Made by a program: the position numbers and the translations under genes
Notes under the pieces: model-generated
What the model was told of the DNA's origin: nothing
Databases searched by the model: none
What the model saw: the letters and a program-made list of their open reading frames with translations, nothing else
Assembly (NCBI RefSeq): GCF_008704535.1
Contig: NZ_CP023701.1
Location: 5,188,001 to 5,252,000, forward strand
Reading direction: 5' to 3'
Source: Streptomyces subrutilus
Lineage (GTDB): Bacteria; Actinomycetota; Actinomycetes; Streptomycetales; Streptomycetaceae
Length of the DNA stretch: 64,000 bases
Shown here: one piece after another, positions 32,108 to 40,536 of the stretch
How the letters are laid out: each line of letters begins with the position of its first letter
Position numbering within the stretch: the stretch's first letter is position 1

Positions 32108-33589
32108 ATGACGGAGCTCGTGGAACACGGACAGCTGTTCATCGGCGGAGAGTGGACGGATCCGCTGGGCACCGGGACGATCGAGGTCGTCTCGCCCCAC
32201 ACCGAACAGGTCATCGGATCCGTCCCGCACGCCTCGAACGCGGACGTCGACCGGGCGGTGGCGGCGGCGCGCACCGCCTTCGACTCCGGCCCCTGGCCCC
32301 GGATGAGCCTCGACGAGCGGATCGAGGTCGTCACCCGGATCAAGGACGCCATCGCCGTCCGCCACGAGGAGATCGCCCGCTCGATCAGCTCCCAGAACGG
32401 CTCCCCCTACTCCTGGAGCGTCCTGGCCCAGGCCCTCGGCCCGATGATGGTCTACGACGCCGCGATCAACGTCGCGCGCGCCTACCCGTACGAGGAGCAC
32501 CGCCAGGGCGCCCTCGGGCCGATCCTGGTGCGCCGCGAACCGGTCGGGGTCGTGGCCGCCGTCATCCCCTGGAACGTCCCGCAGTTCGTGGCCGCCGCCA
32601 AGCTCGCGCCCGCCCTGCTCAGCGGCTGCACGGTCATCCTCAAGCCGTCGCCGGAAGCCCCCCTCGACTCCTACATCCTCGCCGACATCGCCCGCGAGGC
32701 CGGGGTGCCGGAGGGCGTCCTGTCGATCCTGCCCGCCGACCGCGAGGTCAGCGAGTACCTCGTCGGCCACCCCGGCGTGGACAAGGTGGCCTTCACCGGA
32801 TCGGTCGCCGCGGGCAGGCGCGTGATGGAGGTCGCCGCGCGCAACCTCACCCGCGTCACCCTCGAACTCGGCGGCAAGTCCGCCGCCGTCGTCCTGCCCG
32901 ACGCCGACCTCGAATCCACCATCGCCGGGATCGTCCCCGCCGCCTGGATGAACAACGGCCAGGCGTGCGTGGCCCAGACCCGGATCCTCGCCCCGCGCAG
33001 CCGCTACGGAGAGGTCGCCGAGGCCCTCGCCGCCGCGGCCGGCGCCCTGGTCGTCGGCGACCCGCTCGACCCCGCCACCCAGCTCGGCCCGCTCGTCGCC
33101 CGGCGCCAGCAGCAGCGCTCCCTCGACTACATCCGCATCGGCCAGGAGGAAGGCGCCAAGATCCTCACCGGCGGCGGCCGCCCGGCGGGCCGCGACCGGG
33201 GCTGGTACGTGGAGCCCACCCTCTTCGGCGACGTCGACAACTCCATGCGGATCGCCCGCGAGGAGATCTTCGGGCCGGTCGTCTGCCTGATCCCGTACGG
33301 GGACGAGGCGGAGGCCGCGCGCATCGCCAACGACTCCGACTTCGGCCTGAGCGGCAGCGTCTGGACCGCGGACGTCGAGCACGGCATCGACTTCGCCCGC
33401 GGCGTGCGCACCGGAACCTTCAACGTGAACACCTTCAGCCTGGACATGCTGGGCCCGTTCGGCGGCTACAAGGACAGCGGCCTCGGGCGGGAGTTCGGCC
33501 CGGAGGGGCTCGGCGAGTACCTGGAGCACAAGATGATCCACCTGCCCGGGGGCTACACCGCCGCCGGCGGGTCCGGGGCGGGTGCCTGA
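32108..33589 (+). CDS. Aldehyde dehydrogenase (NAD(P)+-dependent)
   Basis: A 493-aa ALDH-superfamily enzyme. The general-base Glu253 is in TLELGGKSAA, the catalytic Cys287 in MNNGQACVAQ, the cofactor loop is FTGSVAAGRRV (~229-239), and VAAVIPWNVPQF lies at 149-160. ATG 32108 with GCAGGAGGC upstream. Its stop overlaps the ferredoxin start (TGATG). In a KstR-type context it may oxidise the C26 aldehyde made by the P450 to the acid, or propionaldehyde released by side-chain aldolases; both are inferences. Confidence 0.92.
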   Translation: MTELVEHGQLFIGGEWTDPLGTGTIEVVSPHTEQVIGSVPHASNADVDRAVAAARTAFDSGPWPRMSLDERIEVVTRIKDAIAVRHEEIARSISSQNGSPYSWSVLAQALGPMMVYDAAINVARAYPYEEHRQGALGPILVRREPVGVVAAVIPWNVPQFVAAAKLAPALLSGCTVILKPSPEAPLDSYILADIAREAGVPEGVLSILPADREVSEYLVGHPGVDKVAFTGSVAAGRRVMEVAARNLTRVTLELGGKSAAVVLPDADLESTIAGIVPAAWMNNGQACVAQTRILAPRSRYGEVAEALAAAAGALVVGDPLDPATQLGPLVARRQQQRSLDYIRIGQEEGAKILTGGGRPAGRDRGWYVEPTLFGDVDNSMRIAREEIFGPVVCLIPYGDEAEAARIANDSDFGLSGSVWTADVEHGIDFARGVRTGTFNVNTFSLDMLGPFGGYKDSGLGREFGPEGLGEYLEHKMIHLPGGYTAAGGSGAGA

Positions 33590-33822
33590 TGGGAGACCGC
33601 TGGCAGGTCGAGGTGGACCGGGGCGTCTGCATCGGCTCGGGGATGTGCGTCAACCACGCCCCGGACGGCTTCGCCCTCGACTCGGCCCGCCAGTCCCACC
33701 CGCGCGCACCGCAGACGGACGCGAACGAACCGGTCCTGACGGCGGCCGAAGGCTGCCCGGTCGAAGCCATCCTCATCACCCTGGCCGCGACCGGCGAACC
33801 GGTCTTCCCTCCGGAGGACTGA
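33589..33822 (+). CDS. 3Fe-4S type ferredoxin
   Basis: A 77-aa acidic ferredoxin with three cluster cysteines, Cys14, Cys20 (CIGSGMC) and Cys56 (GCP), the pattern of 3Fe-4S ferredoxins that feed actinobacterial P450s. The missing fourth cysteine is normal for this class. ATG 33589 overlaps the dehydrogenase stop. The likely partner is the CYP125-like P450 at 20757-22001; no ferredoxin reductase is in the window. Confidence 0.92.
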   Translation: MGDRWQVEVDRGVCIGSGMCVNHAPDGFALDSARQSHPRAPQTDANEPVLTAAEGCPVEAILITLAATGEPVFPPED

Positions 33823-33867
33823 GGGGGCCGAGGCGGCGCGCGCGGGCCGCCGGCGAGCGGGCCGGCC

Positions 33868-34165
33868 GGGGTTCCCCCGGTGGGCGGGCCTCCCCCTCGC
33901 ACGGGTGCGGTCCGTCGGCACCGACAACGCCATGTACCGGCTGGGCGAGGACCTGGTCGTACGGCTGCCGCGCGTTCCCGACGCTTCGTCGCGGTCCTCC
34001 GGCGCGTGGACGCCACCGGCGGGCCGCCGTCCTTCCGGGGCGGACCGCTGAGCGGCCGCGACGGGGACGTCCGCGGCGCCATCCGGAACCTGCGCGCGGA
34101 CGGCGTCCTGAAGGCGGCTACCGCGGCCGCGGTACGGGCGGTGTGGGACGAGGCCGTCGGCCTCC
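33868..34165 (+). pseudogene. Aminoglycoside phosphotransferase-like gene, internally deleted
   Basis: Two fragments of one APH/choline-kinase-type protein lie in different frames. The N-terminal piece, around 33868-33990, reads WAGLPLARVRSVGTDNAMYR then LGEDLVVRLPRVPDA. The later piece, 33987-34165, reads RFVAVLRRVDATGGPPSFRG, GPLSGRDGDVRGAIRNL and AAAVRAVWDEAV. Intact relatives have roughly 80-100 residues between these parts, so the gene has an internal deletion with frame change and lacks the catalytic loop. It fills the gap between the ferredoxin and kstR. Confidence 0.7.
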
Positions 34166-34228
34166 CCCGTGGGAGGGCGCGCCGGCCCGCCCCTCCCCGG
34201 CCCGGCCCGCCCCGCCCCACCAACAACA

Positions 34229-34852
34229 TCAGGCCTTTTCGGGGGCCGTCAGGTCGATCAGGCGGCAGACCGTTTCTATGTCGATCTTGACTTGGGCTAT
34301 CGACGCGCGGCCCGACAGCCAGGTGATCAGGGCCGAGTGCCAGGTGTGTTCGATGACCCGGACCGCCGAGAGTTGTTCCGCCGTGGGCGGGGCGGCGAGG
34401 TCCATCGCGTCCAGGATGATCGCCGTCGTCAGCCGCGACACCGTGTCGACCTCGGGGCTCACGCTGCGGTCCGCGAAGGTCAGGGCCCGCACCATCGCGT
34501 CGGCCAGGTGGGGCTCCCGCTGGAGGGCGCGGAAGGCGCGCATCAGGGTCTCCGCCACCCGGGCCGCGGGATCGTCGCCCGCCGGAGGGCGTTTGCGCAG
34601 CGTGGTGTGCATGTGCTGGAGCTGGTCCTGCATGGTGGCGACGAGCAGGTGCACCTTGGACGGGAAGTACCGGTAGAGGGTGCCCAGGGCCACGCTGGAG
34701 GACTCGGCGACCTCGCGCATCTGGACGGCGTCGAAGCCGCCCCGGCTGGCCAGCTGGGCACTCGCGTGCAGGATCCGGCGGCGGCGCGCCTCCTGGCGCT
34801 CCGTCAGGGGAGGAGACGCCGGCGTGGTGACGGCCTTCGCTTCCGCTGTCAT
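34229..34852 (-). CDS. kstR: TetR-family repressor KstR (steroid-catabolism regulator)
   Basis: A 207-aa TetR protein. The DNA-binding half (ERQEARRRRILHASAQLASR, GGFDAVQMREVAESSSVALG, TLYRYFPSKVHLLVA) agrees closely with mycobacterial KstR as I remember it (RRRRIL, AVQMR-VAE, VALGTLYRYFPSKVHLLV). KstR represses sterol-degradation genes and is released by steroid CoA thioesters. Sites matching its operator occur before six transcription units in this window, including 35097-35110 in its own upstream region. ATG 34852. FadE34, the mycobacterial neighbour of KstR, has its likely counterpart at 49567. Confidence 0.88.
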   Translation of the reverse strand: MTAEAKAVTTPASPPLTERQEARRRRILHASAQLASRGGFDAVQMREVAESSSVALGTLYRYFPSKVHLLVATMQDQLQHMHTTLRKRPPAGDDPAARVAETLMRAFRALQREPHLADAMVRALTFADRSVSPEVDTVSRLTTAIILDAMDLAAPPTAEQLSAVRVIEHTWHSALITWLSGRASIAQVKIDIETVCRLIDLTAPEKA

Positions 34853-34857
34853 GTGTC

Positions 34858-34998
34858 CCGTTCCATGGCGTTCCATGTCGTTCCGTGTCGTTGCAGGGTC
34901 GTGGTGGGGCGTTCCGTGTCGTTGCGTGGGCTGATCCGGGGCCGGACCGGGGCCGGTTCGGGGCTGGTTCGTGCTGGTTCCGGGCTGATCCGGGGTCA
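34858..34998. repeat. Degenerate short tandem repeats upstream of kstR
   Basis: First part (about 34858-34925) repeats units like CGTTCCATGTCGTTCCGTGT. Second part (about 34928-34996) repeats units like GGTTCGGGGCTGGTTC and GCTGATCCGGGG. No coding sense. They lie between kstR and the operator at 35097. Their role, if any, may be promoter spacing; slippage-prone. Confidence 0.6.
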
Positions 34999-35096
34999 GC
35001 ATGTCAGGCGCCGGAGCCGTGGCGCGAATCACCTGCTCCGCCTCTTACGGTGTGGTTTCCGGCCGGTAGATTCAATGGTCTTCGACGGATCAAGTC

Positions 35097-35110
35097 TGGA
35101 ACTTGTTCTA
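35097..35110. promoter_or_regulatory. KstR-like operator in the kstR / glycosyltransferase intergenic region
   Basis: TGGAACTTGTTCTA matches TNNAACNNGTTNNA exactly. It is 53 bases upstream of the glycosyltransferase start and 244 bases upstream of kstR, so it could serve either or both. Confidence 0.7.
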
Positions 35111-35163
35111 CATTATGCGAGCGGTTACGCTCCGGCGAAAGTGCAGGGAGATGGGGGCCGAGA

Positions 35164-36510
35164 GTGAGCGCTGAGGCCATGGTGACGAGCCCTTTCGCGG
35201 GTTCCGCCACTGACGGCGACCGCCCGTTGCGCATCGCACTCCTCACCTATAAGGGGAACCCGTTCTGCGGCGGCCAGGGCGTCTACGTCCGACACCTCGC
35301 GCGCGAGCTGGTCCGGCTGGGGCACTCCGTCGAGGTGATCGGTGCGCAGCCCTACCCGGTCCTCGACACGGGGGCCACGCTCACCGAGCTACCCAGTCTC
35401 GACCTGTACCGGCAGCCCGACCCGTTCCGCACCCCCAAGCGGGGCGAGTACCGGGACTGGATCGACGCCGTCGAGGTCGCCACCATGTGGACCGGCGGGT
35501 TTCCCGAGCCGCTGACCTTCTCGCTGCGGGCCCGGCGCCACCTCGCCTCCCGCGCGGGCGAGTTCGACGTGATCCACGACAACCAGACGCTCGGCTACGG
35601 CCTGTTGGCCGACCTCGGTGCGCCGCTGGTCACCACCATCCACCACCCCATCACGGTGGACCGGCAGTTGGACCTCGACGCCGCCAAGGACCGGCGCAGG
35701 CGCGCCTCCGTCCGCCGCTGGTACGCCTTCACCCGCATGCAGGGCCGCGTCGCGCGCCGACTGCCCTCCGTGCTCACCGTCTCGGGCTCCTCCCAGCAGG
35801 AGATCGCCCACCACCTCGGTGTCCGCGACGACCGCATCCACGTGGTCCACATCGGTGCCGACACCGACCTGTGGTCGCCCGACGCGTCCGTGGCCGAGGT
35901 GCCGGGCCGCATCGTGACCACCTCCAGCGCCGACGTGCCGCTCAAGGGCCTCGTCCACCTCGTCGAGGCCCTCGCCAAGCTGCGCACCGACCAGCCCGAG
36001 GCGCACCTCGTCGTGGTCGGCAAGCGCGCCGAGAAGGGGCCGGTGGCCCGCGCGATCGAGACGTACGGGCTCCAGGACGCCGTCCGCTTCGTCAAGGGCA
36101 TCACCGACACCGAGCTCGTCGACCTCGTGCGCAGTGCCCAGATCGCCTGCGTGCCCTCCCTGTACGAGGGCTTCTCGCTCCCGGCGGCCGAGGCCATGGC
36201 CACGGGCACCCCGCTCGTCGCCACCACCGGCGGCGCGATCCCCGAGGTCTCCGGCCCCGACGGCGAGACCTGCCTGGCCGTGCCGCCCGGCGACGCCGGG
36301 GCGCTGGCCGGCGCGCTCGGGCGGCTGCTGGGCGATGCCGAGCTGCGGGCCCGGCTCGGCGGGGCCGGGCGCGAGCGGGTGCTGACCCGGTTCACCTGGG
36401 CCAAGGCGGCCGAGGGCACCGTCGCGCACTACCGCGCCGCGATCGAGCAGGCCGTCGCCGGTACCTCCCGGACCACCGCCCGTACGTCCCGTACCGCCCG
36501 TACGCGGTGA
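35164..36510 (+). CDS. Glycosyltransferase family 4
   Basis: A 448-aa GT-B enzyme. The N-terminal loop is LRIALLTYKGNPFCGGQGVY (G-G-x-x-V/Y acceptor side), IHDNQTLGYG and TTIHHPITVDR form the middle, and the C-terminal donor site is LYEGFSLPAAEAMATGTPLV with the EX7E motif, preceded by HIGADTDLWSPD. GTG 35164 follows GGGGGCC. It is first of three same-strand genes with a SAM methyltransferase (36587) and an (alpha/alpha)6 protein (37318). A KstR-like operator sits 53 bases upstream. Acceptor unknown. Thr/Arg-rich repeats close the protein. Confidence 0.9.
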   Translation: MSAEAMVTSPFAGSATDGDRPLRIALLTYKGNPFCGGQGVYVRHLARELVRLGHSVEVIGAQPYPVLDTGATLTELPSLDLYRQPDPFRTPKRGEYRDWIDAVEVATMWTGGFPEPLTFSLRARRHLASRAGEFDVIHDNQTLGYGLLADLGAPLVTTIHHPITVDRQLDLDAAKDRRRRASVRRWYAFTRMQGRVARRLPSVLTVSGSSQQEIAHHLGVRDDRIHVVHIGADTDLWSPDASVAEVPGRIVTTSSADVPLKGLVHLVEALAKLRTDQPEAHLVVVGKRAEKGPVARAIETYGLQDAVRFVKGITDTELVDLVRSAQIACVPSLYEGFSLPAAEAMATGTPLVATTGGAIPEVSGPDGETCLAVPPGDAGALAGALGRLLGDAELRARLGGAGRERVLTRFTWAKAAEGTVAHYRAAIEQAVAGTSRTTARTSRTARTR

Positions 36511-36586
36511 CCTTCCGTCTCCTCCGTTCCACGAGTCACCCCCCGCACCATCACCGCACCCCCCGCGACAGCGAAGGCAGGACCCC

Positions 36587-37321
36587 GTGCTGACCGTCGA
36601 TTTCTCCCGGTTCCCGCTCGCCGCAGGCGACCGCGTACTCGACCTGGGCTGCGGCGCAGGCCGGCACGCCTTCGAGTGCTACCGGAGAGGCGCCCAGGTG
36701 GTCGCCGTCGACCGCAACGGCGAGGAGATCCGCGAGGTCGCGAAGTGGTTCGCCGCCATGAAGGAGGCCGGTGAGGCCCCCGCCGGCGCCACCGCCACCG
36801 CCATGGAGGGCGACGCGCTGGCCCTGCCCTTCCCCGACGAGTCCTTCGACGTCGTCATCATCTCCGAGGTGATGGAGCACATCCCCGACGACAAGGGCGT
36901 GCTCGCCGAGATGGTCCGCGTCCTCAAGCCGGGCGGCCGCATCGCCGTCACCGTCCCGCGCTACGGCCCGGAGAAGGTCTGCTGGGCGCTCTCCGACGCC
37001 TACCACGAGGTCGAGGGCGGCCACATCCGCATCTACAAGGCGGACGAGCTGCTCGGCAAGATGGAGGCCGCGGGCCTCAAGCCGTACGGCACGCACCACG
37101 CGCACGGCCTGCACTCCCCGTACTGGTGGCTCAAGTGCGCGTTCGGCGTCGACAACGACAAGGCGCTGCCGGTCAAGGCGTACCACAAGCTGCTGGTCTG
37201 GGACATCATGAAGAAGCCGCTGGCCACGCGCCTGGCGGAGCAGGCGCTGAACCCGGTCATCGGCAAGTCCTTCGTGGCGTACGCGACGAAGCCGCACCTG
37301 CCCGTCGGCGCCGCCCAGTGA
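36587..37321 (+). CDS. Class I SAM-dependent methyltransferase
   Basis: A 244-aa methyltransferase. Motif I is VLDLGCGAGRHAFE (~17-30), the acidic end of strand 2 is VVAVDRNGEE, motif II is FDVVIISEVMEHIPDD and motif III is VLKPGGRIAVTVPR. It starts at GTG 36587 (MLTVDFSRFPLAAGDRVLDL), 77 bases after the glycosyltransferase. Its stop overlaps the next start (GTGA), so methyltransferase and downstream protein are co-translated. Substrate unknown; it probably modifies the same product as the flanking enzymes. Confidence 0.9.
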   Translation: MLTVDFSRFPLAAGDRVLDLGCGAGRHAFECYRRGAQVVAVDRNGEEIREVAKWFAAMKEAGEAPAGATATAMEGDALALPFPDESFDVVIISEVMEHIPDDKGVLAEMVRVLKPGGRIAVTVPRYGPEKVCWALSDAYHEVEGGHIRIYKADELLGKMEAAGLKPYGTHHAHGLHSPYWWLKCAFGVDNDKALPVKAYHKLLVWDIMKKPLATRLAEQALNPVIGKSFVAYATKPHLPVGAAQ

Positions 37322-38406
37322 CCTCGCCCGGGCGCACCGAACCGGAGCACCTGGTCCTGGACGGGGTGCTCACCGCCGAGCAGGCCGCCGAGACCGTCGC
37401 CGGGATCCTCGCGGCCCAGCGGGCGGACGGGGCCATCCCGTGGTTCCGCGGGCACCACCTCGACCCCTGGGACCACACCGAGGCGGCGATGGCGCTGGAC
37501 GCGGCGGGCGAGCACGAGGCCGCCGGGCGGGCGTACGACTGGCTGGCCCGGCACCAGAACCGGGACGGCTCCTGGTACGCGGCCTACGCCGACCGGGCGG
37601 ACGGGGTGGACACCGGCGAGCCGCAGGACGCGGGCCGGGAGAGCAACTTCACCGCCTACATAGCCGTCGGCGTCTGGCACCACTACCTGGCCACCGGCGA
37701 CGAGTCCTTCCTCGACCGCATGTGGCCGGCCGTCTACGCGGCCGTCGAGTGGGTGCTGGCCCTCCAGCAGCCGGGCGGGGAGATCGGCTGGAAGCGGGAG
37801 GCGGACGGCACGGCCGTGACCGACGCCCTGCTGACCGGTTCGTCCTCCATCCACCAGGCGCTGCGCTGCGCGCTGGCCGTCGCCGAGCACCGCGGGGAGC
37901 CGCAGCCCGACTGGGAGCTGGCCGCGGGTGCGCTGGGGCACGCGGTGCGCCGTCATCCGGAGCGGTTCCTCGACAAGGGCCGCTACTCCATGGACTGGTA
38001 CTACCCGGTGCTGGGCGGCGCGCTGACGGGTGACGCGGCCAGGGCGCGGCTCGCGGAGCGGTGGGAGGAGTTCGTGGTGCCGGGCCTGGGCGTGCGCTGC
38101 GTGCTGCCCAATCCGTGGGTGACGGGCGGGGAGTCCTGCGAGCTGGCGCTGGCGCTGTGGGCCGTGGGGGAGGCGGAGCGGGCGCGGGAGGTGCTGCGGT
38201 CGATCACGCACCTGCGCGCGGACAACGGCATGTACTGGACCGGGTACGTGTTCCAGGACGGCGCGGTGTGGCCCGAGGAGCAGACGACGTGGACGGCCGG
38301 GTCGCTGCTGCTCGCGGTGGCGGCGCTGGGCGGGGACGAGGCCACCACCCGGGTGTTCGGCGGGGCGTCGCTGCCGGCCGGGCTGGAGCCCGACTGCTGC
38401 GGCTGA
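37318..38406 (+). CDS. (Alpha/alpha)6-barrel protein, usually annotated prenyltransferase
   Basis: A 362-aa cytoplasmic protein with repeated helical hairpins: TVAGILAAQRADGAIPWFRG, HTEAAMALDAAGEHEAAGRA, YDWLARHQNRDGSWYAAYAD and MYWTGYVFQDGAVWPEEQTT. The QxxDGSW-type motif recalls squalene-cyclase/prenyltransferase repeats, but the length and HHLDPWDHTE segment could equally suit a six-hairpin glycosidase. GTG 37318 overlaps the methyltransferase stop. Together with the glycosyltransferase and methyltransferase it suggests a small glycolipid or modified-glycan pathway. The exact chemistry is open. Confidence 0.8.
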   Translation: MTSPGRTEPEHLVLDGVLTAEQAAETVAGILAAQRADGAIPWFRGHHLDPWDHTEAAMALDAAGEHEAAGRAYDWLARHQNRDGSWYAAYADRADGVDTGEPQDAGRESNFTAYIAVGVWHHYLATGDESFLDRMWPAVYAAVEWVLALQQPGGEIGWKREADGTAVTDALLTGSSSIHQALRCALAVAEHRGEPQPDWELAAGALGHAVRRHPERFLDKGRYSMDWYYPVLGGALTGDAARARLAERWEEFVVPGLGVRCVLPNPWVTGGESCELALALWAVGEAERAREVLRSITHLRADNGMYWTGYVFQDGAVWPEEQTTWTAGSLLLAVAALGGDEATTRVFGGASLPAGLEPDCCG

Positions 38407-38455
38407 GCACTCGACCGCCGCGGCGCGGGGCGGGCCCCGGCCGCGGCGGCGGCGG

Positions 38456-38758
38456 TCAGCGGCGGTAGAGCCAGCCGGCGACGATGTGGCCGATGAAGAC
38501 GTACACCACGGCGGCCAGGCCGTAGCCGACGACGACCTGGACCCATTCCTTGCTGAAGGTGAACAGGTCGTAGGACCAGCCGGCGAGCCAAGTGGCCGCG
38601 TCGTGGATGAAGTTGACCAGTTCGTTGCCCTGGTTGGCATCCAGCAGGTACAGCAGGATCCACAGGGCGATCACGAAGGCGAGCACGTCCGCCACAAGTG
38701 CGACGGCACGGCCTGCCTGACTGCTTCCTCGGGTACGCACTCGCGTGTGTGTGGGCAT
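38456..38758 (-). CDS. Small two-helix membrane protein
   Basis: A 100-aa protein starting MPTHTRVRTRGSSQAGRAVA at 38758. It has two membrane helices (VADVLAFVIALWILLYLL; VQVVVGYGLAAVVYVFIGHI), separated by an amphipathic loop containing NELVNFIHDAATWLAGWSYD, and a short basic tail (YRR). Conserved in Streptomyces in my memory but without function. Ribosome site is weak. It is convergent with the three-gene set. Confidence 0.75.
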   Translation of the reverse strand: MPTHTRVRTRGSSQAGRAVALVADVLAFVIALWILLYLLDANQGNELVNFIHDAATWLAGWSYDLFTFSKEWVQVVVGYGLAAVVYVFIGHIVAGWLYRR

Positions 38759-38871
38759 GGTCCGCGTGTTGCCGCCCGGGCGTGTCGTAAACCCGAACGG
38801 GCCCCTCCAGAAGGCGGTTGCGGGCCGTGGGGGTGAGGCTGCGGGGGACACCTCAGTCCCCGGAGGCAATC

Positions 38872-39534
38872 GTGTCCGTATCCACCACCGTCCGATTCCG
38901 CCGCTCGCTCGCGGCCGTGGTCCTGTCCACGGCGCTGCTGGCGGGCGGCACCGCCTGCGGCAGCGGTCAGGCCGCCCAGCCCCGGGCGGAGAGCACCTCC
39001 GTCCAGGAGGAGACCGTCTCCATGGCCTCGGCCGCCGAGCTGGCCGCCCTCGCGGCCGCGGTGCCGGCCGCCTACGAGGCCGACGAGGCCGCGGCGGCGA
39101 CGCCCTCGCCCAGTACGAGCGCGGAGAAGCAGAAGTTCGCCAAGACGCGGTTCGTCGCCAACGCCGGGCTCGCGGCGGGCGCCACCTACCAGTGGATCGT
39201 CAAGCCCTACCGCGCCGGCAAGTTCAAGAAGGGCGCCAAGGGGCGCACGTTCGCGCTCGTCAAGGCCGGGCTCGCCGGCGCCTTCGCCTACAACCGGCTG
39301 AAGGCGGCGTCCGACAACGCCAAGGGCGACCCGCTGCTGTCGAAGGCGATGGTCCCGCTCACGGCCGGCATCGAGTCCCTCAAGGGGCTCGGCACCAAGC
39401 TCCGCAAGGGCCAGGCGGGTGACGCGGACATCGACGCGTTCAACAACGTGATCGGTGGGGTCAAGGACGCCGGCAAGAGCGCGGGCGCCCCGGTGACCGA
39501 CCAGGTCCCGAGCCTCTCGCAGCTGGGCGGCTAG
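38872..39534 (+). CDS. Putative lipoprotein, unknown function
   Basis: A 220-aa protein starting at GTG 38872 with CGGAGG seven bases upstream. The lipoprotein signal RRSLAAVVLSTALLAGGTAC places the lipidated Cys at 29. A flexible Ala/Ser/Glu region leads to a basic globular domain (AGATYQWIVKPYRAGKFKKG and AYNRLKAASDNAKGDPLLSK) with no family I recognise. Probably surface exposed on the membrane. Confidence 0.8.
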   Translation: MSVSTTVRFRRSLAAVVLSTALLAGGTACGSGQAAQPRAESTSVQEETVSMASAAELAALAAAVPAAYEADEAAAATPSPSTSAEKQKFAKTRFVANAGLAAGATYQWIVKPYRAGKFKKGAKGRTFALVKAGLAGAFAYNRLKAASDNAKGDPLLSKAMVPLTAGIESLKGLGTKLRKGQAGDADIDAFNNVIGGVKDAGKSAGAPVTDQVPSLSQLGG

Positions 39535-39674
39535 CCGCCGGCCTCCGGCGGCCGGCGGCCTGAGGACGTCCGGGGCGGCGGGATCTCATGCCCGCCGGCT
39601 CGGATAAAAAACACATAAGATCGCGTGCATGGGCGGGGGCCGGTCGGGCACACGGTGTCTCGGAGGTAATAACT

Positions 39675-39836
39675 ATGGTTCCCCTGCTTCTCGTTCTTCT
39701 GCTGGCCCTGATCCTCTTCGGCGCGGGTTTCGCGGTGAAGATTCTCTGGTGGGTCGCCATCGCGGTCCTGATCCTGTGGCTCATCGGTTTCGTCGCCCGT
39801 CCCAAGGGCGGCAGCGGCCGTTGGTACCGCTGGTAG
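39675..39836 (+). CDS. Small hydrophobic membrane protein (53 aa)
   Basis: Two membrane helices in 53 residues (LLLVLLLALILFGAGFAV; WWVAIAVLILWLIGFV) and a basic aromatic tail (GGSGRWYRW). ATG 39675 follows a perfect GGAGGTAA site. This is the Streptomyces 'hydrophobic protein' type, often stress induced. An AT-rich promoter (GGATAAAAAACACATAAGAT near 39601) and two perfect hairpins (39868-39980) delimit it as its own transcript. Confidence 0.85.
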   Translation: MVPLLLVLLLALILFGAGFAVKILWWVAIAVLILWLIGFVARPKGGSGRWYRW

Positions 39837-39867
39837 CCGTACGGCACCGACGCCGTCGCGACACCGC

Positions 39868-39918
39868 ATGGCGGTGGCCTGCCGTCCCATCCGACATGGG
39901 ACGGCAGGCCACCGCCAT
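39868..39918 (+). terminator. Perfect 23-bp hairpin, first of a pair
   Basis: Arms 39868-39890 (ATGGCGGTGGCCTGCC...) and 39896-39918 pair perfectly around the 5-nt loop CCGAC. It lies 32 bases past the small membrane protein's stop. Confidence 0.8.
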
Positions 39919-39927
39919 GCCGTCGTG

Positions 39928-39980
39928 TGCGCGGATACCCCCGGTACCGGGTGAAAGCCGGTACCGGGGGTATCCGCGCA
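39928..39980 (+). terminator. Perfect 23-bp hairpin, second of a pair
   Basis: Arms 39928-39950 (TGCGCGGATACCCCCGG...) and 39958-39980 pair perfectly around the 7-nt loop GTGAAAG. It follows the first hairpin by nine bases; a looser G/C hairpin lies at 40034-40075. Confidence 0.75.
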
Positions 39981-40123
39981 CCAGCCGGGACGGTCGCCGT
40001 GACGCAGCAGGGGACCTGCTCACCTCCAAAGATCGGCGGCCGCCCCGGTCCCGCACCACCGGGACGGGGCCGCCGGTGCCGGACGGTCGCACCGCACCCC
40101 TGCTCGGCTCGTAAGCTGGTCGG

Positions 40124-40471
40124 ATGGCAGACGACCAGGATGACCGTGAGCGGCTCGCGCCGGTGGAGGGCGCGGAGCCTGATGTGGTGCGCGTCGGCGG
40201 GGAGATGGACTACGACCGGGCGCCCTTGCTGTGCGACGTCCTGCGCACCGCGATCACCCGTCCCGGCGGTCCCGTCGAGATCGTCGCCGACCTGAGCGAC
40301 CTCACCTTCTGCGACTCCGCCGGACTCAACTCCTTCGTACGGGCCCACCACCTGGCCCGCCGGCACGGCCGCCGGCTGCGCCTGCACGCACCGCGCCCCC
40401 AGGTCATGCACCTCCTGGAGATCTCGGGGGTCGAGAAGCTCTTCCTCATCACCGCGCGGCCCGCCCCCTGA
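40124..40471 (+). CDS. STAS-domain anti-sigma-factor antagonist
   Basis: A 115-aa STAS protein. The core is VVRVGGEMDYDRAPLLCDVL, VEIVADLSDLTFCDSAGLNS (phosphorylatable Ser in DSAGL) and PQVMHLLEISGVEKLFLI. Proteins of this type bind and titrate anti-sigma kinases (RsbV/BldG class) when unphosphorylated. ATG 40124. No kinase gene is intact nearby; a truncated HATPase remnant lies at 48060-48290. Probably affects stress or development sigma factors. Confidence 0.92.
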   Translation: MADDQDDRERLAPVEGAEPDVVRVGGEMDYDRAPLLCDVLRTAITRPGGPVEIVADLSDLTFCDSAGLNSFVRAHHLARRHGRRLRLHAPRPQVMHLLEISGVEKLFLITARPAP

Positions 40472-40536
40472 AGCCTCCGCGCCGTCCGGCCGTCCGCACC
40501 GTCCGCCGTGGGCCGGTGCGCGGCGGGCCTGTTTCA

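Noticed and set aside
28077..32111. A 1344-codon plus-strand open frame through the B12 operon region
   Set aside because: Antisense to genes with signal peptides, conserved motifs and stop/start overlaps; composition is not protein-like.
34858..34998. A second regulatory RNA or small gene upstream of kstR
   Set aside because: Only degenerate short tandem repeats are seen; no start with ribosome site.
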